Source: Sciurus carolinensis
Taxonomy: Eukaryota; Chordata; Mammalia; Rodentia; Sciuridae
NCBI RefSeq assembly: GCF_902686445.1
Contig: NC_062220.1
Coordinates: 114,190,643 to 114,254,642, forward strand
Direction: 5' to 3'
DNA: 64,000 nucleotides
In this document: in pieces, positions 20,885 through 34,400 of the stretch
Layout: every line of letters starts with the position of its first letter
How positions within the stretch are numbered: the stretch's first letter is position 1
Notes under the pieces: generated by a model
Databases searched by the model: none
What the model saw: only the letters and a program-made list of their open reading frames with translations
Told to the model about the DNA's origin: nothing
Program-made: the position numbers and the translations under genes

Positions 20885-22059
20885 AGAAAACAAATGAAGA
20901 GAAACCAAAATGGACCACAGACTTTAATGTGAAACATAAAACTATACACCAGAAACTACAGTCTGTAAAAGGAAAAATATATACTTCATCAAAATCAAAG
21001 CCTTTTGCTCCCTTAAAGTCCCTGTCAAGAGGATGATAAAAGAGGTCACAGAAAGCACTCCCGAACCAGGCAATCTGGCAGAGGACTCACAACACACGGA
21101 CTGCAGCGAGCAAGGCTGGCTGCATGGCAACGCAGCCATAGGCAGCACCACTGAGCTGAAAAGGGTTGCAAGAACCTGCAGGCCCTTGTGTAGGGAGCGA
21201 GCCAGGCGGGTTAAGACCATAATTTTTAAAAAACTCAACAGCTAAAAAAATAATCCTATTAGAAAATGAGCCAAGACAGGCACAGACATCTCACCAAAGA
21301 GCACCTAGAGGTGAAGAGATGGTCATCGAGCAGTTAGCTATCACAAACTCAAAACCACAGGGAGGCCTCACCACCGATCCATCAGAATGATAAAACACAG
21401 CAACATCAAGTGCTGGTGAGGATGTGGAGAGACTGTCACCCAGATCCCACCCGCAGGAATGAAAAAGAGTGTCACCAGAAAATAGCTGGGTACTTTCTTA
21501 GCACCCAAACATGCAGCTGCCATGCAGCCCAGCACCACCGTCCTGGGCATCTGTCCCAGGGGAATGAAGACCATGTGCACACAGCCATGGCACGCAGATG
21601 CTCCAGGCAGCTGGACTCCTAAGGGCCCAACCTGGAACAACTCAGGTGTCCTTCAATGAGTGAATACTGGACAACCTGCCACCACAGAACACTGCTTGGC
21701 AACAGAAAAGGCTGAGCCACTGTCCACACAACTGACAATCCCCAGAAAGTACGCTGGATGAGGAAGGACAGCTCAGTTCCATGCTGTGTGGTCTCATTCA
21801 CTAACACCTGGGAAAGAGAACCACAGAGAGCACGAACAGACCTGTGGTTGTCCGGGGTCAGGAGGGACGCAGGGGTGGCTATAAGAGGACGCCAGCACCT
21901 GGGCTGCCATGCTGTGCTCCTGTCCTCCCAAGATGTCACCGTGGGGGACACGGTGAAGAGGGGGCAGGATCCATCCATGTTACTCTTTGTGACAATGTAC
22001 TATTAATATATTGTGAATCCACAATTACCTCGAAATAAAACATAAAAGACTTGCTACAT

Positions 22060-24285
22060 AATTTGAGAAGACTTTTAGAAAATGCACTTAAGCTGCAGAT
22101 TTAGTTTATTCCACAGCAGTCTACAGAGCTCACTGAGCTAAGGTCGCAGCTGGAAGCACACCTAACCCCAAGGCATCCCAGCCTAGGCAGGAAGCCAGAG
22201 AATGCAGGGAGCAGGTCTAGAGAAAGGCCACCCTGGCTGGCCTCTGCCGTACCCGCCCATAAAGGAGGCACTGCAGGATGCTGGTGCCCAGGTGCCATTC
22301 CTCTGTGGGACCAGACTAAAAATGGGGGGGAGGTTCTACAACTTCCCATCTTAATTCATCACAACCAAAACCAGACTTTAGGAAGACATCCATGGAGTTG
22401 GTGAGAATGGCTCAGCCGCTCGAGTCCACCTCCAACAGGTGCGCGCAGCTCATCAGCCAGAGCCAGGCCCTCCCTGCACACACTCCAGCTGCCTGTAGCA
22501 GCCTGCTCACCTGAGCGGCCAGCAAACTGCAGGCTATGGGGCTGCCACAGGGCTCCAGGGGCAGGGGGCACAGGGCACAGCAACTCCCAGGGCGCCTCTG
22601 CTGCAGTTCCAGGCAGGCGCCCTCACTTCTCAGATGAGCCCCACTTTCTGCCCTGACAGGACCAGGTGACTGGTTTATAAGGTGCATACTGGGCGGCGGG
22701 CAGGAGGCAGCTGCCCCCAACAGCTCAGGGGAGGATGGAAGGACGGGAGTGTCCTAAGCATGCACAGGTGCTACTGAGGTGGGGAGGCAGAGGACACAGC
22801 TGGGGCGGGGACAGGTCAGTGAGGGAAGCAGCACCTATCACTATCAAATAAGCAGTGATGGACAGCACATCCAAGAAAGAATCCAGCAGCACAAGGACCT
22901 CACTGTGGGCAGGGACCACAACCCGAGGGCAGGAGGGGAGACTGGGGTCACCACCAGGATGCTGACCCACAAGGTCCTCAGGGGCCTCTCTGCCTCCTCT
23001 TTGGGGACAGGGAGGACAAGAGTCACAGCAGCACGGTGATGCCCGATCATGCCTGCCTGTTAGACATTCTCGGGAGCTGGAGATGCATTCTCATACTTAC
23101 GCACTGACCTCTCACCCAAGGGGGTCTCCTCAGCCCCACCAGTAAGAGAACCCTGGTAAACCTCTCATCATAAACAGTACCTGCAAGGTGTCCCCAGGGC
23201 TGGACATCTTGATGAGCCTCAGGAGGCCCTAGGGATTGGTAGCATTAAGTACTGAACAAACGAGCAAATCTAGAAAGAAAACCCCAAATTGCCGACTTCA
23301 TTTGCTCCATGTTGACACTGAAAACCACCTAAACTGACTTTTAAATTGAACATTTAAAAGTACCAAAAAAAAAACAAAAACAAAAACAAAAACAAACCCT
23401 GTCTTTGCACATCCCAGCACAATAACACCCAGAAATTAAGTGTACAAGGACTTCAACACAACAGATCTGAGGTACTTATTCTCTCTCAGCTAATTAGAAT
23501 ATTTTCTAAAGACCCTCAGTATATTCAGGTTCTTGAAAGGGAGTCACAGGAGGCGCCACTCACAGGACCAAGCTGTAACTCCAGTCACACAAGCCCCTCC
23601 CAATGACAGCACCTCCTGCAGGCTACAGGGCAGAGGCCTCCCCGCTCCCCAGGACCACGCCTAAGGCCCACACCTCCACCTCTCTCCAGAGCTGCCTCAG
23701 GTCCACAGCCCCTGGCAAGCAGCTTCCCTTCTCCAGGTCCTGTCACTCTGCCACCAAACACCAGTTGGCCACAGGGCAAAGACCGAGTCCCACTTCTCTT
23801 TTTGCCCCCAAGAGAAAAAGAACCTCAAAGCCTAAAACAGGTCTTTGTTCAATATTTATGAATTATGGACTAAAAACATACTGAGTAAACTAAGGAATCC
23901 AGTCTTATTTCTGTCTCACTTACCCTGGCCTGTGTTTAGAGATGTTATAGCCAAGGAATTCTGCAGTCAGCAAAGAAAACCTAGCTTCCTAGAGGCTTAC
24001 AGGAAAAAGCTGATATTCCATCAGTCTCTGGAACTGTTTAGGAACATCAACCCCCTACTTTTCACTTACTTCCACAAAGTATGTAAGCAACCGCTGGAAA
24101 AAACAGAACCATTCTAGTTTTATTTAAAAACTATGTCCTAAGATGGGCATGGTGGTGCTGACGATATAGCCCATCCTGTAGGGCACTGTTTTTGCAAGAG
24201 GAAAGGCCGGGGTTCAAAACCCAGCACCAAGTGTTTGGGTAAAAAAACAAGAAAAAACACTTCTCAGGGTGCAAACCTTCTATCC
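22060..24285. other. Intergenic DNA, no gene seen
   Basis: Moderately GC-rich unique sequence with overlapping short ORFs on both strands and no recognisable domain. A degraded ID-like piece at about 24140-24240 and an (AAAAC)n tract at 23369-23395 are the only repeats I can name. Confidence 0.45.
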
Positions 24286-24291
24286 TCTCAA

Positions 24292-24484
24292 GATGGGCAT
24301 GGTGGCACACGCCTATAATCCCAGCAACTCAGGAGGCTAAGGCAGGAGGATCAAAAGCTCAAGGCCAGCCTCAGTGACTTAATGAAGTCCTAGGCAACTT
24401 AGTAAGACCCTGTGTCAAAAAAGGGGGGGCTGGAGACATGGCTCAGTGGTTAACTGCCCCTGGGTTCAATCCCCAGTGCCAAAA
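24292..24484 (+). repeat. B1-dID composite SINE
   Basis: gatgggcatggtggcacacgcctataatcccagcaactcaggaggctaaggcagg... followed by ggctggagacatggctcagtgg...ggttcaatccccagtgcc. Confidence 0.93.
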
Positions 24485-24892
24485 ACCCAGTGCCAAAAAC
24501 CACATCCTAGCTCTGTCCACTGGGAGGGCCTGGAAGCAACACTTCAGTAGCACTGAGCTACCTGGCATTCAGATCTTGATTTGTAAACACCTTCCTACTG
24601 AGAAGGAACCTGGCCTTCTGGAGATGTGTAGGACTATGAGCAGGGACAACAAGGTGATGTGAAGTCCTTCGCACCTGAGAGTGAGGAAAGACTGTATGTC
24701 CCAAGGACACGTGAACCAGCCTGGAGGGGGTCTACCCTCCCATCCTGGGATAATGTGAGCACCAGAAAGAAAAAAGATGGCAGGTCATTATAAACCATGG
24801 AGTGCAACTAAGAAAAATGGTCAAAGGAAGAGATTTTACAGAAAAAAAAAAAATGACATCTAACAAACAGAGGAATGTTGTGATCAGGAAAT

Positions 24893-25093
24893 CATCAATG
24901 CCTGTAATTCCAGTGACTCAGGAGGCTGAGGCAAGAGGGCCACAAGTTCAAGGCTGACCTCTGCAACTTAATGAGGCCCTAAGCAACTTGGTGAGACCCT
25001 GTCTCAAAATAAAAAATACAATGGGCTGGAGATGTAGTTCAGTGGTAGAGTGTCCCTGAGATTGATCTCTAGTACCACAAAACAAACAAAAAA
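24893..25093 (+). repeat. B1-dID composite SINE
   Basis: B1 part (tgcctgtaattccagtgactcaggaggctgaggc...) followed by ID part (gggctggagatgtagttcagtggtagagtg...). Confidence 0.92.
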
Positions 25094-25163
25094 CTTTTAC
25101 TCTATCAATATTAAATTCCTTGGGTGGAATACTGATCATTCTTATGTGGGAAAATAGCTATCC

Positions 25164-25300
25164 TTTTTTTTTTTTAATTTTGTTGTTGTTGTTGGACCTT
25201 TATTTTATTTATTTATATGTGGTGCTGAGGATCGAACCCAGTGCCTCACACATGCTAGGCAAGAGCTCTTCTACCACTGAGCTACGACCCCAGCTCCAGA
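25164..25300 (-). repeat. ID-type SINE
   Basis: Poly-T start and 'tggtgctgaggatcgaacccagtgcctcacacatgctaggcaagagctcttctaccactgagctac', the reverse complement of an ID element. Confidence 0.9.
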
Positions 25301-25393
25301 ATAGCTATTCTTAAGCAATACACACTTTAGTACTTAGGAGTAAAGTATCAGGATATACACAACTTACTTTCAAATATTTCTACCAAAAAGTGT

Positions 25394-25455
25394 AGGGGGT
25401 GTGTGTACGTGTGTACATGTGTACGTGCGTGTGTGCATGCGTGTGTGTTGTGGGG
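25394..25455. repeat. Imperfect (GT)n microsatellite
   Basis: gtgtgtgtacgtgtgtacatgtgtacgtgcgtgtgtgcatgcgtgtgtg. Confidence 0.9.
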
Positions 25456-25500
25456 GGGAACGTTAGCTCCAAGGGGGAAAGTTCACATGTAAAATAAGTG

Positions 25501-25710
25501 GTTCCCAGCATGGTGGCACATTCCCGTAATCTCAGCCACGTGGGAGGCTGAGGTAGGATTGAAAGTTCCAGGCCAGCCTCAGCAATTTAGCGAGGTCCTA
25601 AGTAACTTAGTGAGAGCCTGTTTCAGAATAAAAAACAGAACAGGGTCAGGGATGCAGCTTGGAGGTAAAGTGCCCCTGGGTTCAGTCCCTAGTATTCCCC
25701 CACAAAAAGA
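25501..25710 (+). repeat. B1-dID composite SINE
   Basis: gttcccagcatggtggcacattcccgtaatc... followed by an ID part ending gggttcagtccctagtattcc. Confidence 0.9.
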
Positions 25711-25719
25711 AATATCAGT

Positions 25720-28225
25720 AAGGGTTTTATGACATCAAGTTAGACTATATACAGACTGGTACAAATCAAGAAGCCCGCATACAGCGCTGTCTTCTGCATG
25801 TGACTGATTAAACACAACACTTTACACATGAAAATGTATGCAAAGGCTGCTCTGCCCAAAGCTCTGCCCAGGTGCGCAGGCAACAGGTAGTGCTCTCCCT
25901 GGAACCCTGTCCACTTCCGGCCTCCAGGCCCAGGGTGCAAGCAGAAGCAGGGCAAGCCCTCTGGGTTTTCACAGGAAGTACCTCTACTTTAACACCATAT
26001 TAGGGCCCCAGAGCCACACCACAGGCCTTGGATTCTGACCTCTGCCCTAATCTCTGCCTGGGAGAACCCTTATCAACTGTCACCAGGGTCATGTCAAGTG
26101 TCAGAAGAGCAGAAGCAATCCCCAAAGGTCAACTTAGTCTTCCCAAACTCTCTGCCATGCTACCCAGCCATCCACTAATCACACCCAGCATTTATCAAAC
26201 CAGAATCAAGAGGCTGAACAAAACACACCCTTCTAGAAGCAATTTGCTCAGAGGGGAAGAAATGTCCCTTGATATCTCCCCTTTAAAGGAATATTTTTGT
26301 AAGAGAAGATGACTGTAATCATTTTCTCACTCTCTTTGTTTAACAGAGCAATTGTTTCAATAATAAAAACAAAACTAAGACTTTATCAACTTGGCCCAGA
26401 GGAAAGCTGCCTTCTGGTGAATCGCTTCCTCCCACTTTCCCACACCCACTCTTTCCCTTTCAAAGGATTTCTGAGCCTGCAATTTGGAAGCTTGGCAACA
26501 GTACTTTCAGCTTTTAACCAACCATTCAATGCAATTTTGACATATTAAAAGCTAGAACTGTGCTAATGAAAACCATATTTTAGTGAAGGCACTTCAACTT
26601 GAGAAATAATGAGCTAAATGGTGCTCTCTGCCAAGAAATTCCATTTAAAGAAACTACTTTCAAACCGAACTATCCTCATACCAAACTTTTAGCCAACAAA
26701 CCAAGCCAGCTATGTGTTCTATACAACAAGTGGGATATCTGATGGGACTGCATGGACCAGCAAACTCACTTACCACAGACCTGGCTTTAACCCTGGAGAG
26801 AACCAGCAGGTGAAGAAACTATCTTCCATCTCTCTTAGAAACTACCAGGGCGCAAATAGTCAAATGTTCGACATACTAAGAAAGTGTGGCCAAGTCCCTG
26901 GCAGTTCTAGTTCTGCCATTCACTATCAAAATCACAGCTACCGGGAGCACCCAGCCACACAGGCCAAGGCGGGGGTCCTAAGGCTCCGGAGACTCTAACA
27001 AGGGCAGACAGGCCCCCGCTTCGTCGGGGCTGTAACTGCACACGACAAAGAAAAGAAGACTGAAGAGGAGGTGTCCAAAGCTGGTAATGAAGTGGCTTAG
27101 GCCATGGAATCACCTTGGGCTGGGTTGGTGACAGCAGGCGCGCCTGAAGACAGGCAGCTGGGGAGAAATGACCAAAGGAAGGAAAAGCACCAGCCAACGA
27201 AGGAAGCCAGGCCCAGTCGACTTCAGAGACACCTCAGACCCACTGTAGGACGTCACTTTCCTCAGACACAGGCTGAGCAGAGTGGGAGCTTCAAGCACCA
27301 TGGTCTGTTGCAACCACCCAAAAGCACAGGCACAGCCTGCTGAAGGCTCCACAGCAAGGGACTGCTCTCCAGGAAGACTCGCCTGGTCACTATGCAGCCC
27401 TCTGTGGGCTTCTGTGCCCACCTCCTGCTTCCTCAGCAGATCACTAGGAGAAACTTCTGTTCAGTCAGCTGGTAAACTGAGGTGTCGCATTGCAATGCTA
27501 TTTATTAGTGAAGCACGTGTTCCCGAAGCACTAACAGGAACTAAACTTCACAACAACTTGATTCCTATTAAAGAGAACCGCGATCCAGTTAGTGATGGCA
27601 CCCTCCACTTACGCACCAAACACCAAACACCAAACACTTGGAGCATAGAAGCCGCTCCTGGCACTCCACCACCACCAAGGGCACCAGGGTTCCAGCAGCA
27701 GGGCTGCATCTAGACCAGATGCACCTCCCTCCATCACCAGGCTTCAGGGCGACAACAGGCGAGTCCTAACAGCATTCTGGAGTACCCGCCGGTAAGATGG
27801 AACGAGGAAACACAAACGCTGCTGACACTAAGGAGTATGTACATCTGTGACAGACTGCAAGACACAGCCTCTAAGATCAAACACGTCTGAAGTTTAAATT
27901 ACAAACTGCATCTGGGAAGACCTCAAATTCCACGATCCTGACACCACACCTTTTCCAGAGGTAATATGACCTGGAAAAGTCCAGAGCTCAACCTACATGG
28001 TGGTAAAGGCTGAGGAGAGGACACTGAGGCCTCAGGGGCTACTAGAACACCTGTGAGCCACGCAGGCCTCTGCTGAGCTGCTCAGCAGAGCAGGACCCGG
28101 AGGAGCGTGGCAGAAGGGTCGGCGGGGTGCAGCTGAAGGACAAAGCCTGCACAGAGTGCACGGCCCCAGCTCCGCAGGCTGTCCGATGCCCACTCTCGGT
28201 CCACCACGCAGGGGCACAAATCGAT
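25720..28225. other. Intergenic DNA, no gene seen
   Basis: Unique-looking sequence; scattered ORFs on both strands show no signal peptide, membrane segment or family motif that I recognise. Confidence 0.4.
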
Positions 28226-28229
28226 AGGT

Positions 28230-28322
28230 TTACTGTTTTTTTTTTGTTAGACAGGGTCTTGGTAAGTTGCCCAGACTGGCCTCAAACTCAAGAGCTCCCT
28301 GACTACAGCCACTGTGCCCAGC
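28230..28322 (-). repeat. B1-type SINE fragment
   Basis: Poly-T, then 'agacagggtcttggtaagttgcccagactggcctcaaactc...gccactgtgcccagct', a B1 reverse complement. Confidence 0.8.
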
Positions 28323-28949
28323 TGTGCTTACTTGTTTCAGCTGTCACTTCAACAAGAACCCCAGCATGCGACGGAAAGCAGCAGGGAGAGGCTGGCAACA
28401 GCAGCAGGGAAACCTGCCGAGAAACGCGCGTCTCTCCACGCAGCCCACCGTGCTGAGGATCCTGCTGTCTTGTAGGGCTGGGGACAGCACCTGGGGCATT
28501 GAGCCACCCCCGCTCCAATTCTAAACACCATCAATTTTTGTCAGAGGATAGGAGATAGAAACTTCTAAATTTCTTCCAAAATCTGCTATCTCCTCTCAGG
28601 AAACAGCATGCTGACTCCAGGTACCTGTCCCATTGGGGTGTGGGGACTGAGCTGAACGCACCCTCACCACCCTTCCTGACCCCTAGGGGTCCGAGAAACA
28701 AGCACTAGTCCATGCCTGTCTCCTGCTGCCAGCAACCAGCAGCACAGGGAGAGAGGAGTAGGCACACAGGAGCAGCAGGCGAGCACCTGAGAACTGGGAC
28801 ACCACCCACAGGCACAATCTGACAGCTCCCTGCTCCCCAACACTCCAAAGGACAGGGACCCGGGTGCTTTCACACTGCACATGACTGTCATGTGTCCTGT
28901 TCTTTCTGGTTCTCGGGAGAGAGTTAAGAATCAGTATGTCGAGTGTTCA

Positions 28950-29420
28950 GAAAAGAGTATTGTTTTAATCAGCTTTTGCACTGCTGTGCCCAAAATACCT
29001 GACAAGAACACTTTGGAGGATGGAAGGTTTATTTGGGGCTCGGGTTTCAGAGGCCTCAGTCCACAGTCAGCGGACTCCTTGCTCTGGGCCCAGTGAGGCA
29101 GCATGGGGGGGGCGGGGCAGGGAGGGGCCAGAACAGGAAAGCTGCTCAGCTCACAGCAGATCAGGAAGCAGAGAGAGGGAAGGGGCCCAGGGCAGATGCC
29201 CTTGCAGATGCACCCTAGTGACCCCCTCCCCCTGCCACACCCCAGTTGCCCAGTTACCACCCAGCTAGTCCATTCAAACCTGGGTGGACTGATCAGGCTA
29301 CAGCTCTCACAGTCCAGTCACTTCCCCTCCGAGGACTTCTACATGAACGGGGCTTTGAGGGACACCTCAGCTCCAACCCTAACAAGTATCATAGTTTCTG
29401 AGAGGTTGACCCCCTTACCA
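28950..29420 (+). repeat. Interspersed repeat family X, copy 1
   Basis: Shares an ordered set of words with 58640-59050: 'ctgtg(c/a)c-aaaatacctga', 'ggtttatttgggg/gtttattttag', 'ggtttcag', 'cagtccac/cagtccatggtcag', 'gatgcaccctagtgacc/acacccccagtgacc', 'ccattcaaacctgg'. I cannot name the family. The ORFs across it are not credible. Confidence 0.65.
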
Positions 29421-29600
29421 TAAGCACAAAAGGAGCATGAAAACTGAATTATGCTCAAAGGAAAAATAATCACATCAATCTAAAAGATTAGCATGTTTCC
29501 ATGTGGCTAAAGCAAGTCTACCACTCTGATCTAGCCTCAGGTATAAGGCATAAGAGGAGGATGGTTCCAGGTGATTCCTGATTAAAAACACACACAGCAG

Positions 29601-29704
29601 GGCTGAGATTGCGGCTCAGTGGTGGAGCGCTTGCCTAGCATGCATGAGTTCCTACTGGGTTGGATCCTCAGCACCACATACAAAACTAAATAAAATAAAG
29701 TTAT

Positions 29705-29745
<41 letters not shown>
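29601..29745 (+). repeat. ID-type SINE with (CA)n microsatellite in its tail
   Basis: cagggctgagattgcggctcagtggtggagcgcttgcctagcatgcatgag..., then an A-rich tail and about 18 CA units (29706-29742). Confidence 0.92.
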
Positions 29746-29960
29746 AGAATTCTCTCTCTCTCCTTGCTGAACCTAACATTTATCAACCATGCAGCTCAAA
29801 CCTTGGATTAACAAGATCTTCCAGAATATTTGATCTTTTTTTAAATTCTTGAATATTTTATTTTTTAAGAGTCTTTTTTTTAATCTTGAAGTACTTGTAA
29901 AGAATTCTTCAAGTGTTCCAGGATAAAGTTATTATTTTAAAAAATCCACTAAAGAAAAAA

Positions 29961-30095
29961 AAGGGCTGCGATTGCAGCTTAGTGGTGGAGTGCTTGCCTA
30001 GCACTTATAAGGTACTGGTTTAATCCTCAGCACCACATACAAAACTAAATAAAATAAAGTTACTATAAAAAAAAATCACTTAAAAAAAAAAGTTT
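29961..30095 (+). repeat. ID-type SINE
   Basis: agggctgcgattgcagcttagtggtggagtgcttgcctagc...cagcaccacatacaaaactaaataaaataaagtt, the same subfamily as 29601. Confidence 0.9.
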
Positions 30096-30099
30096 CCAG

Positions 30100-31395
30100 G
30101 CAAGACCTTCAGGAAACTTTTGTTAACATTAACAGACTGACAATTATTGAGCTTTCAAATAAGATTCAAAGCATAATCTAGTATGCTTGACTAACTCCAT
30201 CTTCTGCATTTTAAGTTAGAAAAATAAGGCCCATACTTGGCCAGTGTCTTATTTCTGAACAATCTCAGGATAGACATCCTGGACTGCAGCCTGTGCTCTG
30301 CCGCCTTAATCTTTCTCTCATCCTGAAGACACTCGCTTGAGGCCTTTCTAACTGCTTATCAGGTGGGAACATCTGTCTTCAAGCAACATCAGGCATGCCT
30401 GTCTCAGCGGGCACACAGCACCTTTGGTGGTGCAGCAACTTTCCCACGTGCCTCAAACCAGAATGAATACATTTATTAAGATACCTGGTCCAAATAATCC
30501 GTAAAGCATCTGGGTCTTAATAACTGAGCAAACTTTTTTTAAAAAAATTATACTCTTAAGTTGGAGGGGAAAAAATGGTTCCCTTCAATTCTTGAACTCA
30601 ATTCATCCTACTATTTATAAGGATGTGAGAGATGGACAAATGACATGGAGCACCTGTCCACTGCTGCTGCTCAGGGGCATGGAAGAGCGAGCCCAGATGT
30701 ACACTAGGATTTCAGTTAAAAACAACGTGACCAATACTGGCTATCAATTGTAACAAATACACAGCAAGATGTTAATAACTAGAAACTGTCAGGAATAAGG
30801 AAACTACGCTATCTGATCAATTTCCTATGAGCCTGGGAGAGGCAGACCTGGCTTCACACCCCAGGCCCACCCACAGTTGTCCTGGGGAAGGTTCCTTTCA
30901 CTGCGCTTCAGTTCCTTCACCTTCTTCAACTCACAGGGTTGTTACGTGTTCAACAGGCACTGACACAGAACAAAGACAAGACTCAATAAATGTGGCCACT
31001 GTCCCGTACTGTACACCAGCTCCTCAAGGGGCAAGAAAAAATTGAGCAGGAAATAAAGACCATGTAAAGCTGGTCCAACAGTCCAGGAACCAGTTGAGCT
31101 GACACGAAATGAGCAAACAGATTAACATTAAATAAGCTTTCCCTCTGGCATGTTATCTTTTTACTATGCTTTGACTATGCTTTGAAAATATATCAAATAA
31201 AACACATGTAGTCACCAAACTAAAATAATTATCTCCCCCATGACCCTAAAAGTATAAGATGTAAATCTCAAGAGGCTTTGTTGAAAATCAGTTAAGTTTA
31301 TATTTAGCCACATATAAAAGCAAATTCTAGGTATAAACAATAGTATACATCTCTCCTGTTAAAGAAGAAAAAAGACCGTAAAGATAGAAAAATGA
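30100..31395. other. Intergenic DNA, nothing recognised
   Basis: No gene or well-defined repeat can be supported. Confidence 0.4.
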
Positions 31396-31397
31396 TG

Positions 31398-31491
31398 TTA
31401 TGGGGATATAGCTCAGTTGGCAGAGTGCTTGCCTCTCAAGCACAAGGCCCTGGGTTCAATCCCCAGCACCCAAAAAAAAAAAAAAAAAAAG
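31398..31491 (+). repeat. ID-type SINE with intact pol III boxes
   Basis: ggggatatagctcagttggcagagtgcttgcctctcaagcacaaggccctgggttcaatccccagcacc plus an A18 tail. A box (tagctcagttgg) and B box (ggttcaatccc) are intact. It is tRNA-like but is a SINE, not a tRNA gene. Confidence 0.92.
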
Positions 31492-31499
31492 GATCTTAT

Positions 31500-34400
31500 T
31501 CCAATTTAGGCACTAAGACCAAAATATTCCCATTATAACTGAACACAGGAAATACATGGAGTGAGTTACTCACCTGATTAATTAAGTATACTACATTCAG
31601 TTGCTGGAGGCAGAAAATATGGCCCTGAAGACATGACTCAAGCTGAGAAGAAAATCTTCATAGAATAAGTGAGGGGGAGTACTGAAAACCCAGCTGCTCT
31701 AGGCAAAGGCGACTTTCCAGGTGGCCCTAAATCAGGCTTCATGGGATGGCCCTGCAGTAGGATGGCATCAACACCTTACACAGAGGGAGGAACACAATCT
31801 AGTGGAGGAGAAGGAACTCAGGTCAGGAACCAATGGCCAGGCACCAATAAATGTCCACATGAGCCTGCTGTTCCCACAGCCCCAGAGGGTCACCCACTGT
31901 TCTGGGGACAAAAGCTTACTGGGGCAATCTTGCACAGTCTGGACCACAGATACCACATCAGCACCACGGCCTCCTGCTACTTATGCACTGAGAGACTTTT
32001 CATTCACTCCCCCACCCGCACCAACCCAATTATCAGGCCCGCCACCCAGCGAACCTCCCCCAGCACTGTATTTTAAGAAGAGGACAAATTGGCGAGGCAT
32101 GTGCAGTACAAAGCTGGGCCCAGCCCTTGACAGAAAGCCCAGCTGTGCGACATTGCAGGCAAGAGTGGCCTGCTCAAGAGAAAAGAGCTTTTTGCCCAGC
32201 AGAGAGCCAGATCAGGCCAGGCAGTCCCAAGGAAGCAAGGTCAGGAAGAGGAAAGGGAAGGTCTTTCAAAGCAAAGACTGAGACTTGGCTCTTTGGGCAC
32301 TTAGGAAAGCCAGATGTCTGCGCTGCATGAGGCCTGCTCCCAATCTGCCCATGCCAGTTCAGGAAAGGCACCATGGCAAGCAGCTTAAGCCTCAGTTTCC
32401 TCATTTGTAAAGTGAGATAAAAGAGCCTGCCCACAAAGCAAGCATGAGTTGGAAAATGAGCTATTGGCACATGAGCACCCCTGTGTTGTTCTTGGACTTC
32501 TGTAAGCCTCTGTAAAAGGTGGATCAGTGTGGGGTGAGGGGGGTCTCAGGCTCTTTGGACCAGGCAATGTGGTCTTCTCATGCAGCCCTTGGAGATGGCT
32601 CTGATGCCCACCATGTACTCCTCTCCAGGGATAGCATGATGGCACGCACGTGTCAATCCTGCAGAAAATAACAAGACCCAGAAGGTAACCTGTGTTTTAA
32701 AGCTGGTTCCCAACCATATACCACATCACCCTCCTTTGTCTCCTTGGTACCTGACAAATGTTCTCAAACTACTCTGCTTCACAAGCTTCAAGTTTTAATG
32801 TTAAAAACATGATATAGTTGTATTTAGGGATTTTAACATCATTTACAAAAAGCCTTCTAAAATATCCCTCATGGAAAAGGAACGTGACCGTAAGAATCCA
32901 CCAAAGCACAGACTTTTAAAATCATCTTTCCCACTGCATGGTGACAACATCAAACATACATATGTGGTGATTTCCATAGATCTAAGTTACACCCAGCAGA
33001 GGCTGAAAACAGTCAGCCCTACTGTCCTCTGCTTCACCAGCCAGTGTGACCTAAATTAAAACTAGTGTCAAAGGACTAACACTCAGATTCACTGCACAGA
33101 AGGATGCCTGGGCATGTTAAAATATTTGAGCTAACATACTACTCGTGTCAAGCACAGGTAGGTCAATTCAAGAATGTCCACCCTACCCCAGCCTCTATGG
33201 TTTCAATGGCTGGGTTTCAAATAGAACCCAACTGAAGGAAGGGCTGACTTGGATTCAGGAAACTAAAGCAAAACCCCTACAACTCAGAGAGATCACTTAA
33301 AAGAGCAATACAGAAACCCCTTTTAAAAGAGAAGTGTTTCCTTGGACCTCTGAAAACAATCAGTGTTCACTGGTTGTTCTTACTATCATCTGTGGTCCCA
33401 GCCCAGGAGGCTCAGGCAGGAAGGTGTCTTGAGCCCAAGAGTGTAGGGCCAGTCAGGTAACAGAGGCAGATCCTGTCTCAGAAGAATACAAAGGAACTGA
33501 AGAGACCCCTGGCATGACAACAAAATCCAAACTAACAACACACATTTAATGGGGAAGACAACCTTACTTCCCCTGGATGCTAGCAGCACAGGGCTGAGCA
33601 GCTGCATGGAGCTGCTTTCAAACCAGCAGGCCCACTCGTGAGGGGCTGCCCACCGGCCCCAGTATCTCTATTTACATCCTGTTCATACAGCTGTGGTTTT
33701 GACTATACTTAACTCAAACACATCATATGCATTTTAATTCCATTTCTATCTTTTTGTACTTGCTTTCAATCATCATAATAGCATTCTCTGGTGCCCACAA
33801 AATATAAAAGCAAACCACTACTACTGTCTGCTCGTGCTTAGTCGGAAACACGATGTACTTCCAGAGGATCTCAACATGTTAACGCAGTGTTTTCACTATC
33901 AAAGGTACACTAACCAATCCCTGTTAGAGAATTAAAGGACACTAGTTAGAAAAAGAGTTGTACACATCTTTAAAGAGATCTTTAAATTTAAGATACCTTG
34001 TCTCTGTCAATAAATCTCAAATGTCAAATGCATCACAGACCACAATGACTTAAACCCAAGGCAAACAAGACTGTCCACAAAGCTATGGAAGGTTTTACTT
34101 CTCTTTTTTTGATGTTTAATTTGTATTTAAAGCAATCACATGATGCTAAACAGATCCAGTGAAATTTAAAATATGCCATGACTTTCACAAACCATTCCTA
34201 ATCCATAAAATTTTGGGTCTAATAAAGAACAAACTGAGCATAAATATATCTCCAACAACAAAACAACAGTTTTTCATATTTCTTCAAATCAAGATGGACT
34301 TGGCAGAGTTCTGTTTTACTTTTCAGAGTGTAAAAGATAAATTTGTGGACTTGAAAAAAGCATTTAGTGTTCCAGGGAACTGCAGCTGTCAGTTTTTAAA

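Larger units (their letters stand above)
20440..22050 (+). mobile_element. Old L1 3' half (ORF2 end and 3' UTR), interrupted by SINEs
   Basis: The order of 'caatttataaggaaaagcaaagga', 'acatggtattggtagaggatagacacacagaacaatggga', 'agaatgataaaacacagcaacatcaagtgctggtgaggatgtgg', 'tgtccttcaatgagtgaatactgg' and 'ggtctcattcactaac' follows the end of mammalian L1 ORF2 and its 3' UTR. It has no coding capacity. SINEs at 20699-20762 and 20803-20884 are inserted. Confidence 0.8.

Noticed and set aside
23160..23230. Possible exon ending TTGCAG|GTACTG on the minus strand
   Set aside because: Only a donor-like word; no homology, acceptor pairing or neighbouring exon could be supported.
31398..31491. tRNA gene candidate (also 48471-48562 and 60296-60386)
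   Set aside because: The A and B boxes are good, but each ends in 'ccccagcacc' plus a long A tail and matches the ID SINE consensus seen dozens of times in the window.
31669..32281. Overlapping ORFs of 135 and 186 codons
   Set aside because: No recognisable domain, no start context or splice signals supporting a gene, and two frames open at once.
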